Assembly (NCBI RefSeq): GCF_000829825.1
Contig: NZ_JXSL01000026.1
Span: 1 to 38,428 of the forward strand
Direction of reading: 5' to 3'
DNA length: 38,428 nt
Source of the DNA: Paramagnetospirillum magnetotacticum MS-1
Lineage (GTDB): Bacteria > Pseudomonadota > Alphaproteobacteria > Rhodospirillales > Magnetospirillaceae
This document shows, in pieces, positions 1 through 8,979 of the stretch (the stretch's first letter is position 1; each line of letters begins with the position of its first letter). Both the position numbers and the translations under genes were made by a program. The notes below the pieces were generated by a model. It was not told the DNA's origin and searched no databases. It saw nothing but the letters and a program-made list of their open reading frames with translations.

Positions 1-131
1 TGATGGATGCCGGGCATGCCCTGTGGGCGCGGATCGTCCAGGAGGCGACGGCGGACCATCCCAGCACGGTGCTGGTGGAGTATTACGGCCCGGCCATCAC
101 CGCCCGACCGGCGGTAGGGCCGACGTGGTAG
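1..131 (+). CDS. C-terminal end of an unidentified protein (partial)
   Basis: An open frame runs in from the left edge (codons in phase with base 3) and stops at a TAG at 129-131. The visible part gives about 42 residues ending in TARPAVGPTW. The ATG at base 3 is probably internal, since nothing upstream is visible. I do not recognise the family. The frame could be chance, but its amino-acid make-up is that of a normal protein and it lies just before a non-coding stretch, as a gene end would. Confidence 0.4.
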   Translation, partial: MDAGHALWARIVQEATADHPSTVLVEYYGPAITARPAVGPTW

Positions 132-306
132 AGGTCCACCTGCCGAGGGAAGCGGCCAAGCACTCCCATGAAGCTGCGGGACCGGCCCAATTCGGGGCGT
201 TGTCTTGAGGCACAAAGGTGAGGCACAATGGCCTCGGAATGCCAGAAGTGCCGGAGGGTAAAACGGCGAAAACCCTTGATTTTCAAGGGGGTGGCGGAGG
301 GGAGGA

Positions 307-332
307 GGCTGGAGGAGAACCTTCTCCAAGCC
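307..332 (-). terminator. Possible terminator after the response regulator gene
   Basis: An imperfect hairpin lies 20 bases beyond the regulator's stop codon on the minus strand. Its core is GGAGAA-CC-TTCTCC (314-327) with outer GGCT/AGCC arms. There is no U-run, so this is weak evidence for termination. The rest of 132-352 shows no gene; a 7-bp hairpin at 273-289 has no assigned role. Confidence 0.3.
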
Positions 333-352
333 AATCCATATTTATACGTATC

Positions 353-1081
353 TCAGCTATATTTCACATCCACCGTCAGCACATAGCCGCCACCGCGCAC
401 CGTCTTGAACAATTCGGGCGTTTTGGGGTCAGTCTCCATCTTGCGGCGCAGGCGGCCGACCTGGACGTCGATGGTGCGATCGAACGGCCCAGAAACCCGC
501 CCTCGCGCCAGGTCAAGCAACTGGTCGCGGCTGAGCACCTGATGGGGATGGCGAAGGAAGGCCAGCAGTAGGTCGAATTCGCCGCTGGTTATTTCCGCCA
601 GGACGCCGTCAGGTGAGGTCAGACGGCGGCGGGAGACGTCCAGGTGCCAGCCGGAAAATTCCAGGATTTCGACTGGTTCATCTGCTGGCGTGGGTTCTCT
701 GGGGGCGCTCTGCATCATCTGACCAGCCCGGCGCAGGACAGCGCGGATACGGGCCAGAAGTTCGCGGGTGCTGAACGGTTTGGCGAGGTAGTCGTCGGCT
801 CCCATTTCCAAGCCCACTACCCGGTCTGTCTCGCTGCCCATGGCGGTCAACATGATGATCGGCAGGCTGGTTGTAGCCCGCAGGTGGCGGCACAGTGACA
901 GGCCGTCCTCACCCGGCAGCATCAGGTCGAGGATCACCAGATCGGCAGCCTCGTTCACTAGCGCCTGGCGCATGGTATCGCCGTCGCCTGCCGTGGCAAC
1001 GGTGTAGCCTTGTCCCGTCAGGAATTGGGTCAGCAGGGCGCAGATCTCAGGGTCGTCATCGACAATCAGGACATGGGTCAT
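353..1081 (-). CDS. OmpR-family response regulator
   Basis: A 242-residue two-component response regulator: an N-terminal receiver domain (about 1-120) and a C-terminal OmpR/PhoB winged-helix DNA-binding domain (about 140-240). The acidic pocket is D9/D10, the expected phospho-acceptor is D52, and the conserved T79 and K101 are present. The wing shows the usual GGGYVL ending. A longer in-frame extension upstream overlaps the kinase gene and was rejected. The ATG at 1081 overlaps the kinase stop by 4 bases (ATGA), which implies translational coupling. The partner kinase lies immediately upstream. Its likely targets are the TTTACA tandem boxes found in this window, one of which lies just beyond the kinase gene; that link is inferred from repeat geometry and position. 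Family assignment is firm, signal and targets are not. Confidence 0.93.
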   Translation of the reverse strand: MTHVLIVDDDPEICALLTQFLTGQGYTVATAGDGDTMRQALVNEAADLVILDLMLPGEDGLSLCRHLRATTSLPIIMLTAMGSETDRVVGLEMGADDYLAKPFSTRELLARIRAVLRRAGQMMQSAPREPTPADEPVEILEFSGWHLDVSRRRLTSPDGVLAEITSGEFDLLLAFLRHPHQVLSRDQLLDLARGRVSGPFDRTIDVQVGRLRRKMETDPKTPELFKTVRGGGYVLTVDVKYS

Positions 1082-2451
1082 GGCACGCCCTCCTGCGGCA
1101 AGGTCACGGTGACACGCAAGCCGCCTTCCTGGCGGTTCTGGAGGAGAATATTGCCGCCATGAGCGCGGATGATGCCGCGGGCCACTGTCAGGCCCAGGCC
1201 GATTCCTCCGGTCTTGCGGTTGCGCGAGCCTTCGACCCGGTAGAATGGGCCAAACACCTTGTCCAGTTCGGCTTCGGGAATGCCGGGGCCGGAATCCTCG
1301 ATCACCACCTCGACGGCCTGATCGGTCGCATGAGCCCTGACCTTGGCCTGCCGGCCGTAGCGGGCGGCATTTTCGATCAGATTGGCCAGCGCTCGTTTGA
1401 TCGCGGCGGGGCGGCAGGCGCAGACCAAGCGCCGCTCCCATTCAAATTCCGCCGCGAGGCCCATGTCGGCGGCGTTGTCGCAGATGGCCTCCAGCGTGGC
1501 GGCGAGGTCGATGGTCTCGGTCGTTTCATCGACCGCCTCGCCACGGGCGAAATCCAGGGACGAGGCCACCATGGTTTCCATCTCGTCCAGGTCGCGCAAC
1601 ATCTTGTCGCGCCCCTCACCCTCGGGTAGCAGTTCTGTACGCAGACGCAGGCGGGTGATGGGGCTACGCAGGTCATGGGAGATGGCAGCCAGCATCTGGG
1701 TTCGATCCTCGACGAAGCGACGGATACGGCTCTGCATTTCGTTGAAGGCCGCTACGGCGCGGCGAACCTCGCGCGGCCCGCCCTCGGGCAATCGGGGAGC
1801 ATTGACATCGCGGCCCAGGCGGTCAGCTGCGGTGGCGAAGGTGGCCAGCGGGCGGCCCACCCAGCCGGTGGCCCAGGTGCCGAACACCAGGACGGCGACC
1901 ATCATCACCAGAGTCGAAAGGGCGGCATGGGGCGACCACAGGGTGGCGGCACGGACCATGGCCATGTCGAAGTTCACCCAGGTTCCGCTCTCCAACTGGA
2001 AAGACACCTGCATAATCCGGTCATGGGGGAAGCCGGCAGCTAAGTTCCGCCAAAATCCAGCTTGCTCTCCGCTTTCCGTTCGGTGATGCACCACATGCAG
2101 GCGGGGATGCTCCACCGCCCCAAAATAGGGCTGCAGTGCCGTTTGCATCAACGACAGTTCCTCCTCATCCTGGTGAATGAGACCGACCTTGGGCTGGTCC
2201 GACAGGGTGATTTCGGTCAGTGCCCCACCTAGCCCACCGACGATGGCGCCTCGGTCTTGAGGAGAAGCCCGCTCGATTAGATGGGCGATGACGGCAATAT
2301 GATCGGCGCACAGGCGTTCGCTGGTTTCGATGAGAGTATCATGGCGGTCGGAGGACAGCACCCAGGTGCTGGCGATGTGCGACAGCGTCAGCCCGATCAA
2401 CAGGACGATCATCGTCCGACCGGCGATGGAATCGGGAAGCAATGACCTCAT
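1078..2451 (-). CDS. Sensor histidine kinase (EnvZ/RstB-like architecture)
   Basis: A membrane sensor kinase of about 457 residues. From the chosen start it has TM1 (about 13-33), a periplasmic sensor of about 140 residues, TM2 (about 176-197), a HAMP linker, a HisKA domain with phospho-acceptor H259 in SHDLRSP, and an HATPase domain with the N box (NLIENA, about 359-364), DSGPG (about 386) and GIGLGL (about 416). The ATG at 2451 is preceded by GGAGAG at good spacing. An upstream in-frame ATG at 2499 has no ribosome site and would add 16 residues. The gene overlaps the response regulator by 4 bases. Its position, divergent from a copper efflux operon, suggests an envelope or metal signal, but the sensor domain itself does not identify a ligand. 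Confidence 0.92.
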   Translation of the reverse strand: MRSLLPDSIAGRTMIVLLIGLTLSHIASTWVLSSDRHDTLIETSERLCADHIAVIAHLIERASPQDRGAIVGGLGGALTEITLSDQPKVGLIHQDEEELSLMQTALQPYFGAVEHPRLHVVHHRTESGEQAGFWRNLAAGFPHDRIMQVSFQLESGTWVNFDMAMVRAATLWSPHAALSTLVMMVAVLVFGTWATGWVGRPLATFATAADRLGRDVNAPRLPEGGPREVRRAVAAFNEMQSRIRRFVEDRTQMLAAISHDLRSPITRLRLRTELLPEGEGRDKMLRDLDEMETMVASSLDFARGEAVDETTETIDLAATLEAICDNAADMGLAAEFEWERRLVCACRPAAIKRALANLIENAARYGRQAKVRAHATDQAVEVVIEDSGPGIPEAELDKVFGPFYRVEGSRNRKTGGIGLGLTVARGIIRAHGGNILLQNRQEGGLRVTVTLPQEGVP

Positions 2452-2496
2452 TCGAGAACTCTCCGGTCTTTCGGACTTACAGATCATCATTACCGC

Positions 2497-2512
2497 CACC
2501 GTGGCTACGGTG
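2497..2512. promoter_or_regulatory. Short inverted repeat upstream of the kinase gene
   Basis: CACCGT-GGCT-ACGGTG is a 6-bp dyad with a 4-base spacer in the divergent region between the kinase and the cus operon. It could be an operator or simply chance; no second copy was noticed. Confidence 0.2.
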
Positions 2513-2548
2513 CGAGAGGGGATTTGGTAAAGAATCGTGTCTTGCTCA

Positions 2549-2564
2549 TTTACATAAATTTACA
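2549..2564 (+). promoter_or_regulatory. TTTACA tandem box 1 (cus operon promoter)
   Basis: TTTACA-TAAA-TTTACA: two direct half-sites with a period of 10 bp. A -10-like TATACC lies at 2587-2592, 23 bases from the box, predicting a transcript start near 2600 and a leader of about 27 bases before the ATG at 2626. The box sits between the divergent kinase gene and the cus operon, the classical place for a two-component regulator to act. It is one of six such boxes in the window. Binding by the adjacent OmpR-family regulator is inferred. Confidence 0.75.
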
Positions 2565-2625
2565 CGCCATCCTTCTCCCTGGGGCGTATACCGATTGTCA
2601 GGTTTGACTTGATCGGGAGCCGACG

Positions 2626-3051
2626 ATGCGACTGAAGTTGATGGCGGTGATGAGCATGGTGGTGGGCCTGGGTGCCGCCTCGAGTACGGCCTTGGCCGAC
2701 CCCAGGGATTACCGTTTCGAGGCGGTGGATTCTCAGGTGGCGGTCTCCTCCACAGCCACGGTAGCGGTACGACTGATCCATCTGCCCGATGGCAAGCCGG
2801 TGGCGGGCGCCATTCTCTTTCAGCCCAGGATGGAAATGCCCATGGGTAACATGGCCCCAATGCCGACCAAGGTGGCGCCCAACACTCCTGATGGGAAGGG
2901 CATCTACCCTTTCACCGCGGATATCGGCATGGCGGGGCCTTGGACCCTAACGGTGTCCGCCAAGGTCCAGGGTGAAGCCACGACCATTTCGGGATCCGTG
3001 CCCTTCGTCGCGGCCGCGGCTGCCCACAGTAGCGCCGACCACAAGCACTGA
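2626..3051 (+). CDS. Secreted YtkA/FixH-like domain protein
   Basis: A 141-residue periplasmic protein with a cleavable signal peptide (about 1-24, ending ALA). The body has the beta-sandwich pattern of YtkA/FixH-like domains: GKPVAGA, a Met-rich MEMPMGNMAPMP stretch, then PDGKGIYPF and GMAGPWTLTV. Such proteins often accompany copper efflux and cupredoxin genes. The Met-rich loop and the His-containing C-terminus (HSSADHKH) are compatible with periplasmic Cu/Ag binding. GGGAG lies upstream of the ATG. It is the first gene of the seven-gene operon behind TTTACA box 1, 21 bases before the TolC gene. Domain call is good, metal role is inferred. Confidence 0.82.
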   Translation: MRLKLMAVMSMVVGLGAASSTALADPRDYRFEAVDSQVAVSSTATVAVRLIHLPDGKPVAGAILFQPRMEMPMGNMAPMPTKVAPNTPDGKGIYPFTADIGMAGPWTLTVSAKVQGEATTISGSVPFVAAAAAHSSADHKH

Positions 3052-3072
3052 TACCAATCGGAAGAGGAAAAT

Positions 3073-4383
3073 ATGGCGATGAACCGGCGAAATCCTGCGG
3101 TAACGGCTTTGGTCGCGGTTGGACTGATGTTCGCATCGGCAGCCAGGGCGGAAGAAGGCCAACATCGTCATGATCATCAGGCCAATGCTGCCGTTGGCGG
3201 TACGGTCGATGACCTAATCTCCATCGCCCGCCAGATGAGCCCAGAGCTTCAGATTGCCGCCCTGGAGGCTGCTGCTGCTCTGGCCAAGGTCGATGGCGCC
3301 GGTTCGCTGGCCGACCCCAAGGTGTCGCTGGCGGTCGAGGATTGGAGCACCAACCGCAATGGCGGCAATTTCCCCTCTAATCCGGCCTCACAGACCACCA
3401 AGAAGCTGCGGGTCAGCCAGGAATTGCCGTTCTGGGGCAAGCGCGACCTGAAGCGCGAGATCGCCGAGGCCGGGGCGCGCAAGGCCGCCATCCTCAAGCG
3501 GCAGGTGGAGAACGAGTTGGTGGCCAAGGTCAAGGTGGCCTATGCCGAATACCATTCCGCTCACTTGGCAATTGATGCCGCCCGTGATCTTCGGGGGCGC
3601 TTGGACACCCTGGCCAAGTTGGCGCGGGCCCGCTACGGCCAAGCCCTGGGGCGGCAGCAGGATGTTACCCGCTCCGAGGTCGAGAAGTCGGTGCTGGACA
3701 CCGAGATCGTCCGCATGGACGGTGAGCGCCGCAAGGCCCGGGTCAAGATCAACCGCCTGCTGGCCCGTCCGCTCGATGCTCCCCTGGTGGAAGCCCCGGC
3801 ACCGCGCGTCATCCCGGCCATGGAAGCCCTCGACCTCACCGCCTTGACGGATCGGGCCCAAAGCGCCAATCCCGAGATCATCGCGCAGCAAGTGACCATC
3901 GAGGGCTCGGACAAGGCACTTAGTTTGGCCGAGAAAAGCTGGTATCCCGATTTCGAGTTGACCGCCGGGGCGGTCAAGCGCGAGGGCGAATGGCGCGGCT
4001 ATGAGGCCATGGTCGCCATGAACATCCCGCTGCAATGGAACCTGCGCACTTCAGAAATCGGCGAGGCCAAGGCCATGGCCGGCGCCGCCCGGACCAAACG
4101 CGAGCTGCGCGCCCTCGAACTGGGCAACGAGGTAGCCGATGCCTGGATCAGCCTGAAATCCGCCCGCGAGGTGGAGAGGCTGCTGCGCGAAAGCCAGTTA
4201 CCCCAGGCTGAGATCGGCTTTCAGGCCGCCGCCAAGGGCTATGAACTGGGGCGGTCGGATCTGATCGACGTGCTGCAGACCGAGCAGCAGTTGTGGAAAT
4301 CTAACATCGACCTGATCAAGGTGCTGTTCGAGCAGCAGATGCGCTTGGCCGAACTGGAGAAGCTGGTGGGAGGCGACCTATGA
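3073..4383 (+). CDS. TolC-family outer-membrane channel of the Cus system (CusC/CzcC type)
   Basis: A 436-residue outer-membrane efflux protein. A signal peptide (about 1-26, ending ARA) is followed by a short His-rich segment (HRHDHQ) and then two TolC-type repeats of long alpha-helical hairpins. The pattern fits the OEP family: LPFWGKRDLKREIAEA in the first repeat, and YELGRSDLIDVLQTEQQLW near the end. Unlike CusC it has no lipobox. A GGAAGAGG ribosome site precedes the ATG. The gene overlaps the CusB gene by 4 bases, so channel and adaptor should be made together. It would form the outer-membrane exit of the tripartite Cu/Ag pump encoded next. Confidence 0.92.
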   Translation: MAMNRRNPAVTALVAVGLMFASAARAEEGQHRHDHQANAAVGGTVDDLISIARQMSPELQIAALEAAAALAKVDGAGSLADPKVSLAVEDWSTNRNGGNFPSNPASQTTKKLRVSQELPFWGKRDLKREIAEAGARKAAILKRQVENELVAKVKVAYAEYHSAHLAIDAARDLRGRLDTLAKLARARYGQALGRQQDVTRSEVEKSVLDTEIVRMDGERRKARVKINRLLARPLDAPLVEAPAPRVIPAMEALDLTALTDRAQSANPEIIAQQVTIEGSDKALSLAEKSWYPDFELTAGAVKREGEWRGYEAMVAMNIPLQWNLRTSEIGEAKAMAGAARTKRELRALELGNEVADAWISLKSAREVERLLRESQLPQAEIGFQAAAKGYELGRSDLIDVLQTEQQLWKSNIDLIKVLFEQQMRLAELEKLVGGDL

Positions 4384-5825
4384 GCACCACACGCGCCATC
4401 CTGCTCGGCGGTGTCGCCGTTATCGCCGCCCTGGGCGGCGGCTACTGGCTGGGCCGTTCCGGCCAACCGCACAAAGCCCCGGCGACCAATACCGCCACAC
4501 CGCCAGCTGCCGCCGGCTCCCATACCGGCCACGACGCGGCGGCGCAGGTCGCTAAAGAGCGCCAAATCTTGTTCTACCAGCATCCCGACGGCAATGCCGA
4601 TTACTCGCCGGTGCCCAAGAAGGACGATAAGGGCCGCGACTACACCCCGGTCTACGCCGATCCCGAGCCGGAACCCGTTGCCGCCAAGCCGGCTGGCAAG
4701 GGCAAGATTCTCTACTATCGCAATCCCATGGGTCTGGCCGACACCTCCCCGGTGCCGAAGAAGGACGGCATGGGCATGGATTACGTCCCGGTCTATGAGG
4801 GTGAGGACGACGGCACCACCCTGAAGGTCAGCCTCGACAAGGTCCAGAAGCTGGGCGTCCGCACCGAGGCCGCCCGGATGACCACCCTGGCCCGCTCCAT
4901 CCGCGCCGTGGGCTCGGTCCAGGTGGACGAGCGCAACCTCCATGTGGTGGCGTCCAAGTTCGAGGGCTACATCGAGCGCCTCAACGTCAACCAGACCGGT
5001 CAGGCGGTCAAACGCGGCCAGTCGCTGATGGAGGTCTACAGCCCCGATCTGGTGCTGGCCGAGCAGGAATTCCTGGTAGCCGCCACGGGGGCAAAATCCC
5101 TGGAGAACGCCAGCCCGGAGGCCCGCGATGCCGCCCGGTCCCTGGCGGATGGCGCCCTGGCGCGGCTGAAGAACTGGGACATCCCCACCGCCCAGATCGA
5201 GAAGCTGCGTCAGGGTGGCCAGATCACCCGCACCCTGTCTTTCGCCGCGCCAGCCTCGGGCATCGTGCTGGAGAAGCGGGCCATCCAGGGCATGCGTTTC
5301 ATGCCGGGCGAGATGCTCTACCAGATCGCCGATCTTTCCACCGTCTGGGTGATCGCCGAGGTATTCGAGCAAGATCTGGCTCAGGTCAATCTCGGCCAGA
5401 CCGCCCGCGTCAATTTTAACGCCCTGCCGGGTCTGACCTTCACCGGCAAGGTCACCTTCCTCTATCCCACCGTGACGCCTGAGACCCGCACCGCCAAGGT
5501 ACGGATCGAACTGCCCAACCACGACGGCCACCTGAAGCCCGCCCTCTACGGCGCGGTGGAGCTGGCCTCGCCTGTGGCCGACCGGCCGGTCCTGACCATC
5601 CCCGACTCGGCAGTGTTGGACAGCGGCACAAAGCAAGCGGTGCTGGTGGAGCGCGGCGAAGGCCGCTACGAACCGCGCGAGGTCAAGGTCGGCGTCCGGG
5701 CCGGCGGCCTGATTCAGATCCAGGAAGGCCTGGCCGAAGGGGAAAAGGTGGTGGTGAGCGCCAACTTCCTGATCGACGCCGAGAGCAATCTGCGCGCCGC
5801 ACTCCAGAGCTTCCACAACCACTGA
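4380..5825 (+). CDS. cusB: Periplasmic adaptor of Cu/Ag RND efflux, with two heavy-metal-binding repeats
   Basis: A 481-residue membrane-fusion adaptor. An N-terminal membrane anchor (about 6-25) precedes two heavy-metal-binding-domain repeats: residues about 63-92 (ILFYQHPDG...DYTPVY) and about 110-139 (ILYYRNPMG...MGMDYVPVY). The second keeps the Met residues typical of the family. The first has lost them (HPDG and KGRDY). The rest is the usual hairpin, lipoyl and beta-barrel core (VNQTGQAVKRGQSL, ADLSTVWVIAEV, PGLTFTGKV), ending in the membrane-proximal domain. Homologous adaptors pass Cu(I)/Ag(I) to CusA. It overlaps the channel gene by 4 bases and lies 19 bases before cusA. Confidence 0.92.
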   Translation: MSTTRAILLGGVAVIAALGGGYWLGRSGQPHKAPATNTATPPAAAGSHTGHDAAAQVAKERQILFYQHPDGNADYSPVPKKDDKGRDYTPVYADPEPEPVAAKPAGKGKILYYRNPMGLADTSPVPKKDGMGMDYVPVYEGEDDGTTLKVSLDKVQKLGVRTEAARMTTLARSIRAVGSVQVDERNLHVVASKFEGYIERLNVNQTGQAVKRGQSLMEVYSPDLVLAEQEFLVAATGAKSLENASPEARDAARSLADGALARLKNWDIPTAQIEKLRQGGQITRTLSFAAPASGIVLEKRAIQGMRFMPGEMLYQIADLSTVWVIAEVFEQDLAQVNLGQTARVNFNALPGLTFTGKVTFLYPTVTPETRTAKVRIELPNHDGHLKPALYGAVELASPVADRPVLTIPDSAVLDSGTKQAVLVERGEGRYEPREVKVGVRAGGLIQIQEGLAEGEKVVVSANFLIDAESNLRAALQSFHNH

Positions 5826-5844
5826 GAGTGGGAAGAGCCCGATC

Positions 5845-8800
5845 ATGATCGCCGCCATCATCCGCTGGTCCGCCAAGAATGTCTTCCTGGTGCTACTAGC
5901 CACCCTGTTCATTGTCGGCGCCGGCACCCTGGCGGTGAAGCATCTGCCGCTGGACGCCCTGCCCGACCTCTCCGACGTGCAGGTGATTCTCTATACCGAG
6001 GTGCCCGGTCAGGCCCCCCAGGTGGTGGAGGACCAGGTCACCTATCCGCTGACCACCGCCATGCTGAGCGTGCCCCGCTCCAAGACGGTGCGCGGCTTTT
6101 CGTTCTTCGGGGTCAGCTTCGTCTACATCATCTTCGAGGACGGCACCGACATCTACTGGGCGCGGTCGCGGGTGCTGGAATACCTCAGCTTCGCCGCCAA
6201 GCGCCTGCCGGCCGGGGTGACCCCGACACTGGGCCCCGACGCCACCGGCGTGGGCTGGGTCTACCAGTACGTGGTGCTGGCCAAGGACCGCACTCTCGCC
6301 GAACTGCGCACCACCCAGGACTGGTATCTGCGCTACCAGCTGGCCAAGGCCGAGGGCGTGGCCGAGGTGGCCGGCGTCGGCGGCTTCGTCCAGCAATACC
6401 AGGTGGTGGTCGATCCCCAGCGCCTGCAGGCCTACAACATCCCGCTGGCCAAGATCACCGAGGTCATCCGCAAGAGCAACATCGACGTGGGCGGCCGGGT
6501 GGTAGAGCTGGCCGAGACCGAATTCGTGGTGCGTGGCCGCGGCTATCTGCGCGGCATCGCCGATATCGAGCAGTTGGTGCTGAAGTCGGAACGTGGCACC
6601 CCGGTGCTGCTGCGCGACGTGGCTCGGGTCGAGCTCGGCCCCGACGAGCGGCGCGGCCTGACCGAACTGAACGGCGAGGGCGAGGTGGTCAGCGGCATCG
6701 TGCTGCAACGCTTCGGCCAGAATGCGCTGGACGTCATCGAACGGGTCAAAGCCAAGATCGCCGAGGTTTCCTCCGGCCTGCCCGAAGGCGTCACCATCAA
6801 GGCGGTCTATGACCGCTCCGACCTGATCCTGCGGGCCGTCGAGACCCTCAAGCACACCCTGATCGAGGAAAGCCTGATCGTCGCCGCCGTTTGCCTAGTG
6901 TTCCTGCTGCATCTGCGTTCGGCCCTGGTGGCCATCATCATGCTGCCGGTGGGCGTGCTGATCGCCGCTATCGTCATGCAGGCCCTGGGCATGACATCGA
7001 ACATCATGAGCCTGGGCGGTGTCGCCATCGCGGTAGGGGCCATGGTGGACGCCGCCATCGTCATGATCGAGAACGCCCACAAGCATCTGGAGCGCATGAA
7101 ACCGGGCGACAGCCGGGCCGAGGCCCTGATCGCCGCCGCCATCGAGGTGGGGCCGAGCCTGTTCTTCGGCCTGCTGATCATCACCGTGTCGTTCCTCCCC
7201 GTTTTCACCCTGGAGGCCCAGGAGGGACGGCTGTTCAAGCCGCTGGCCTTCACCAAGACCTTTTCCATGGCGGGGGCGGCGCTGCTGTCGGTGACCCTGG
7301 TGCCGGTGCTGATGATGCTGTTCATTCGGGGCAAGATCATTCCCGAGCACAGGAATCCCATCAACCGGGCCCTGATCTGGAGCTACCGGCCGATGATCAC
7401 CGGGGTGATGAAGGCCAAGATCGTCACCATCGCCGTGGCCTTGGCCGCCCTGGCAGCGTCGTGGTACCCGCTGTCCAAACTGGGCAGCGAGTTCATGCCG
7501 ACGCTCAACGAGGGCACCCTGCTCTACATGCCGACCACCCTGCCCGGCCTGTCCATCACCAAGGCGGCCGAGTTGATCCAGACTCAGGACAAGATCATCA
7601 AGAGCTTCCCCGAGGTCGAATCGGTGTGGGGCAAGGCCGGTCGCGCCGGGACCGCCACCGATCCTGCCCCCACCGAGATGTTCGAGACGGTGATCAACCT
7701 CAAGCCCGAGGCAGAGTGGCGGCCCGGCCTGACCACCGACAAGCTGATCGCCGAAATGGACAAGGCCTTGCAGATGCCCGGCGTGTCCAACGCCTGGACC
7801 ATGCCGCTGCGTGCCCGCATCGACATGCTGTCCACCGGCATCCGCACCCCCATCGGCATCAAGGTGTTCGGCAAGGATCTGGACGAGATGGAGAAGATCG
7901 CCCGCCAGATCGAGGCGGTGGTGCGCACTGTTCCCGGCACCACCTCGGCTTATGCCGAGCGTATCGGCGGCGGCTTCTACCTCAATATCGAACCCGACCG
8001 CGCCCAACTGGCCCGCTACGGCATCACCATCGGCGATTTCCAGGAGGTGATCCTGACCGCGCTCGGCGGCGAGACCGTCACCACCACGGTGGAGGGGCGC
8101 GAGCGCTTCTCGGTCAATGTCCGCTATCCCCGCGAGTTCCGCTCCGACCCCCAGGCCATCGCCGACCGGGTGCTGGTGTCGGGCATGGACGGCGCCCAGG
8201 TGCCTTTGGGCCAGTTGGCCAAGGTACGGCTGTCCAAGGGCCCCGCTGGCATCCGCACGGAGAACGCCCTGCTGTCGGCCTATATCTACGTCGACATCCG
8301 CGACCGCGATATCGGCGGCTATGTGGCCGATGCCAGGAAGGCGGTGGCCGAGTCGGTCAAGATGCCGCCCGGTTACTTCGTCACCTGGTCGGGCCAGTTC
8401 GAGTACATGGAACGCGCCATCGAGAAGCTGAAGATCGTGGTACCGCTGACCATCGCCATCATCTTCCTGCTGCTCTACCTCAACTTCAAGCGGGTGACCG
8501 AGACCCTGATCGTCATGCTGTCGCTGCCCTTCGCCCTGGTGGGCGGGCTGTGGCTGCAATGGGTTCTGGGATACAACATGAGCGTGGCTGTGGCGGTGGG
8601 CTACATCGCCCTGGCTGGCGTCGCCGCCGAAACCGGCGTGGTGATGCTGATCTATCTCGACCACGCCCTGAACGAATTGAAGGCCAAACGCGTCGCCGAG
8701 GGGCTGCCCTTCACCCGTGCCGATCTCTACGAAGCCATCATGGAGGGCGCGGTGGAGCGGGTGCGGCCTAAGATGATGACGGTGGTGGCGATCATGGCCG

Positions 8801-8979
8801 GTCTGCTGCCCATCATGTGGAGTACCGGCACCGGCTCGGAGGTGATGCGCCGCATCGCCATGCCCATGGTCGGCGGCATGGTGTCGTCCACCATCCTCAC
8901 CCTGATCGTCATCCCGGCCATCTACGGCCTGATCAAGCAGCGGGGTCTGCCGAACCGAAAGGAAGAGGCTCATGAATAG
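5845..8979 (+). CDS. cusA: Cu(I)/Ag(I) RND efflux transporter CusA
   Basis: A 1044-residue inner-membrane proton-driven heavy-metal RND pump of normal length. It carries the CusA signature: the three methionines equivalent to E. coli M573, M623 and M672 are at M562 (LLYMPTTLPG), M612 (PTEMFETVINLKP) and M661 (RIDMLSTGI), each offset by 11. TM4 has GAMVDAAIVMIENAHK, as in Cu/Ag pumps, and not the DFG...DG pattern of CzcA. It should take Cu(I)/Ag(I) from the periplasm and adaptor to the TolC channel. A purine-rich ribosome site lies before the ATG. The stop overlaps the following cytochrome gene by 8 bases. Very long open frames on the opposite strand here are coding shadows. Confidence 0.95.
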   Translation: MIAAIIRWSAKNVFLVLLATLFIVGAGTLAVKHLPLDALPDLSDVQVILYTEVPGQAPQVVEDQVTYPLTTAMLSVPRSKTVRGFSFFGVSFVYIIFEDGTDIYWARSRVLEYLSFAAKRLPAGVTPTLGPDATGVGWVYQYVVLAKDRTLAELRTTQDWYLRYQLAKAEGVAEVAGVGGFVQQYQVVVDPQRLQAYNIPLAKITEVIRKSNIDVGGRVVELAETEFVVRGRGYLRGIADIEQLVLKSERGTPVLLRDVARVELGPDERRGLTELNGEGEVVSGIVLQRFGQNALDVIERVKAKIAEVSSGLPEGVTIKAVYDRSDLILRAVETLKHTLIEESLIVAAVCLVFLLHLRSALVAIIMLPVGVLIAAIVMQALGMTSNIMSLGGVAIAVGAMVDAAIVMIENAHKHLERMKPGDSRAEALIAAAIEVGPSLFFGLLIITVSFLPVFTLEAQEGRLFKPLAFTKTFSMAGAALLSVTLVPVLMMLFIRGKIIPEHRNPINRALIWSYRPMITGVMKAKIVTIAVALAALAASWYPLSKLGSEFMPTLNEGTLLYMPTTLPGLSITKAAELIQTQDKIIKSFPEVESVWGKAGRAGTATDPAPTEMFETVINLKPEAEWRPGLTTDKLIAEMDKALQMPGVSNAWTMPLRARIDMLSTGIRTPIGIKVFGKDLDEMEKIARQIEAVVRTVPGTTSAYAERIGGGFYLNIEPDRAQLARYGITIGDFQEVILTALGGETVTTTVEGRERFSVNVRYPREFRSDPQAIADRVLVSGMDGAQVPLGQLAKVRLSKGPAGIRTENALLSAYIYVDIRDRDIGGYVADARKAVAESVKMPPGYFVTWSGQFEYMERAIEKLKIVVPLTIAIIFLLLYLNFKRVTETLIVMLSLPFALVGGLWLQWVLGYNMSVAVAVGYIALAGVAAETGVVMLIYLDHALNELKAKRVAEGLPFTRADLYEAIMEGAVERVRPKMMTVVAIMAGLLPIMWSTGTGSEVMRRIAMPMVGGMVSSTILTLIVIPAIYGLIKQRGLPNRKEEAHE

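Noticed and set aside
273-289. CCCTTGA-TTT-TCAAGGG hairpin, considered as a tRNA anticodon arm or attachment site
   Set aside because: The surrounding bases do not fold as a tRNA (no acceptor, D or T arms), and no integrase is nearby.
353-1441. Longer version of the response regulator starting 120 codons upstream
   Set aside because: The extension overlaps the kinase gene and reads as low-complexity Arg/Pro/Gly; the internal ATG gives the exact receiver-domain start.
4239-5927. 562-codon minus-strand frame opposite the CusB gene
   Set aside because: Shadow of cusB; low-complexity Leu/Gly/His composition and no start context.
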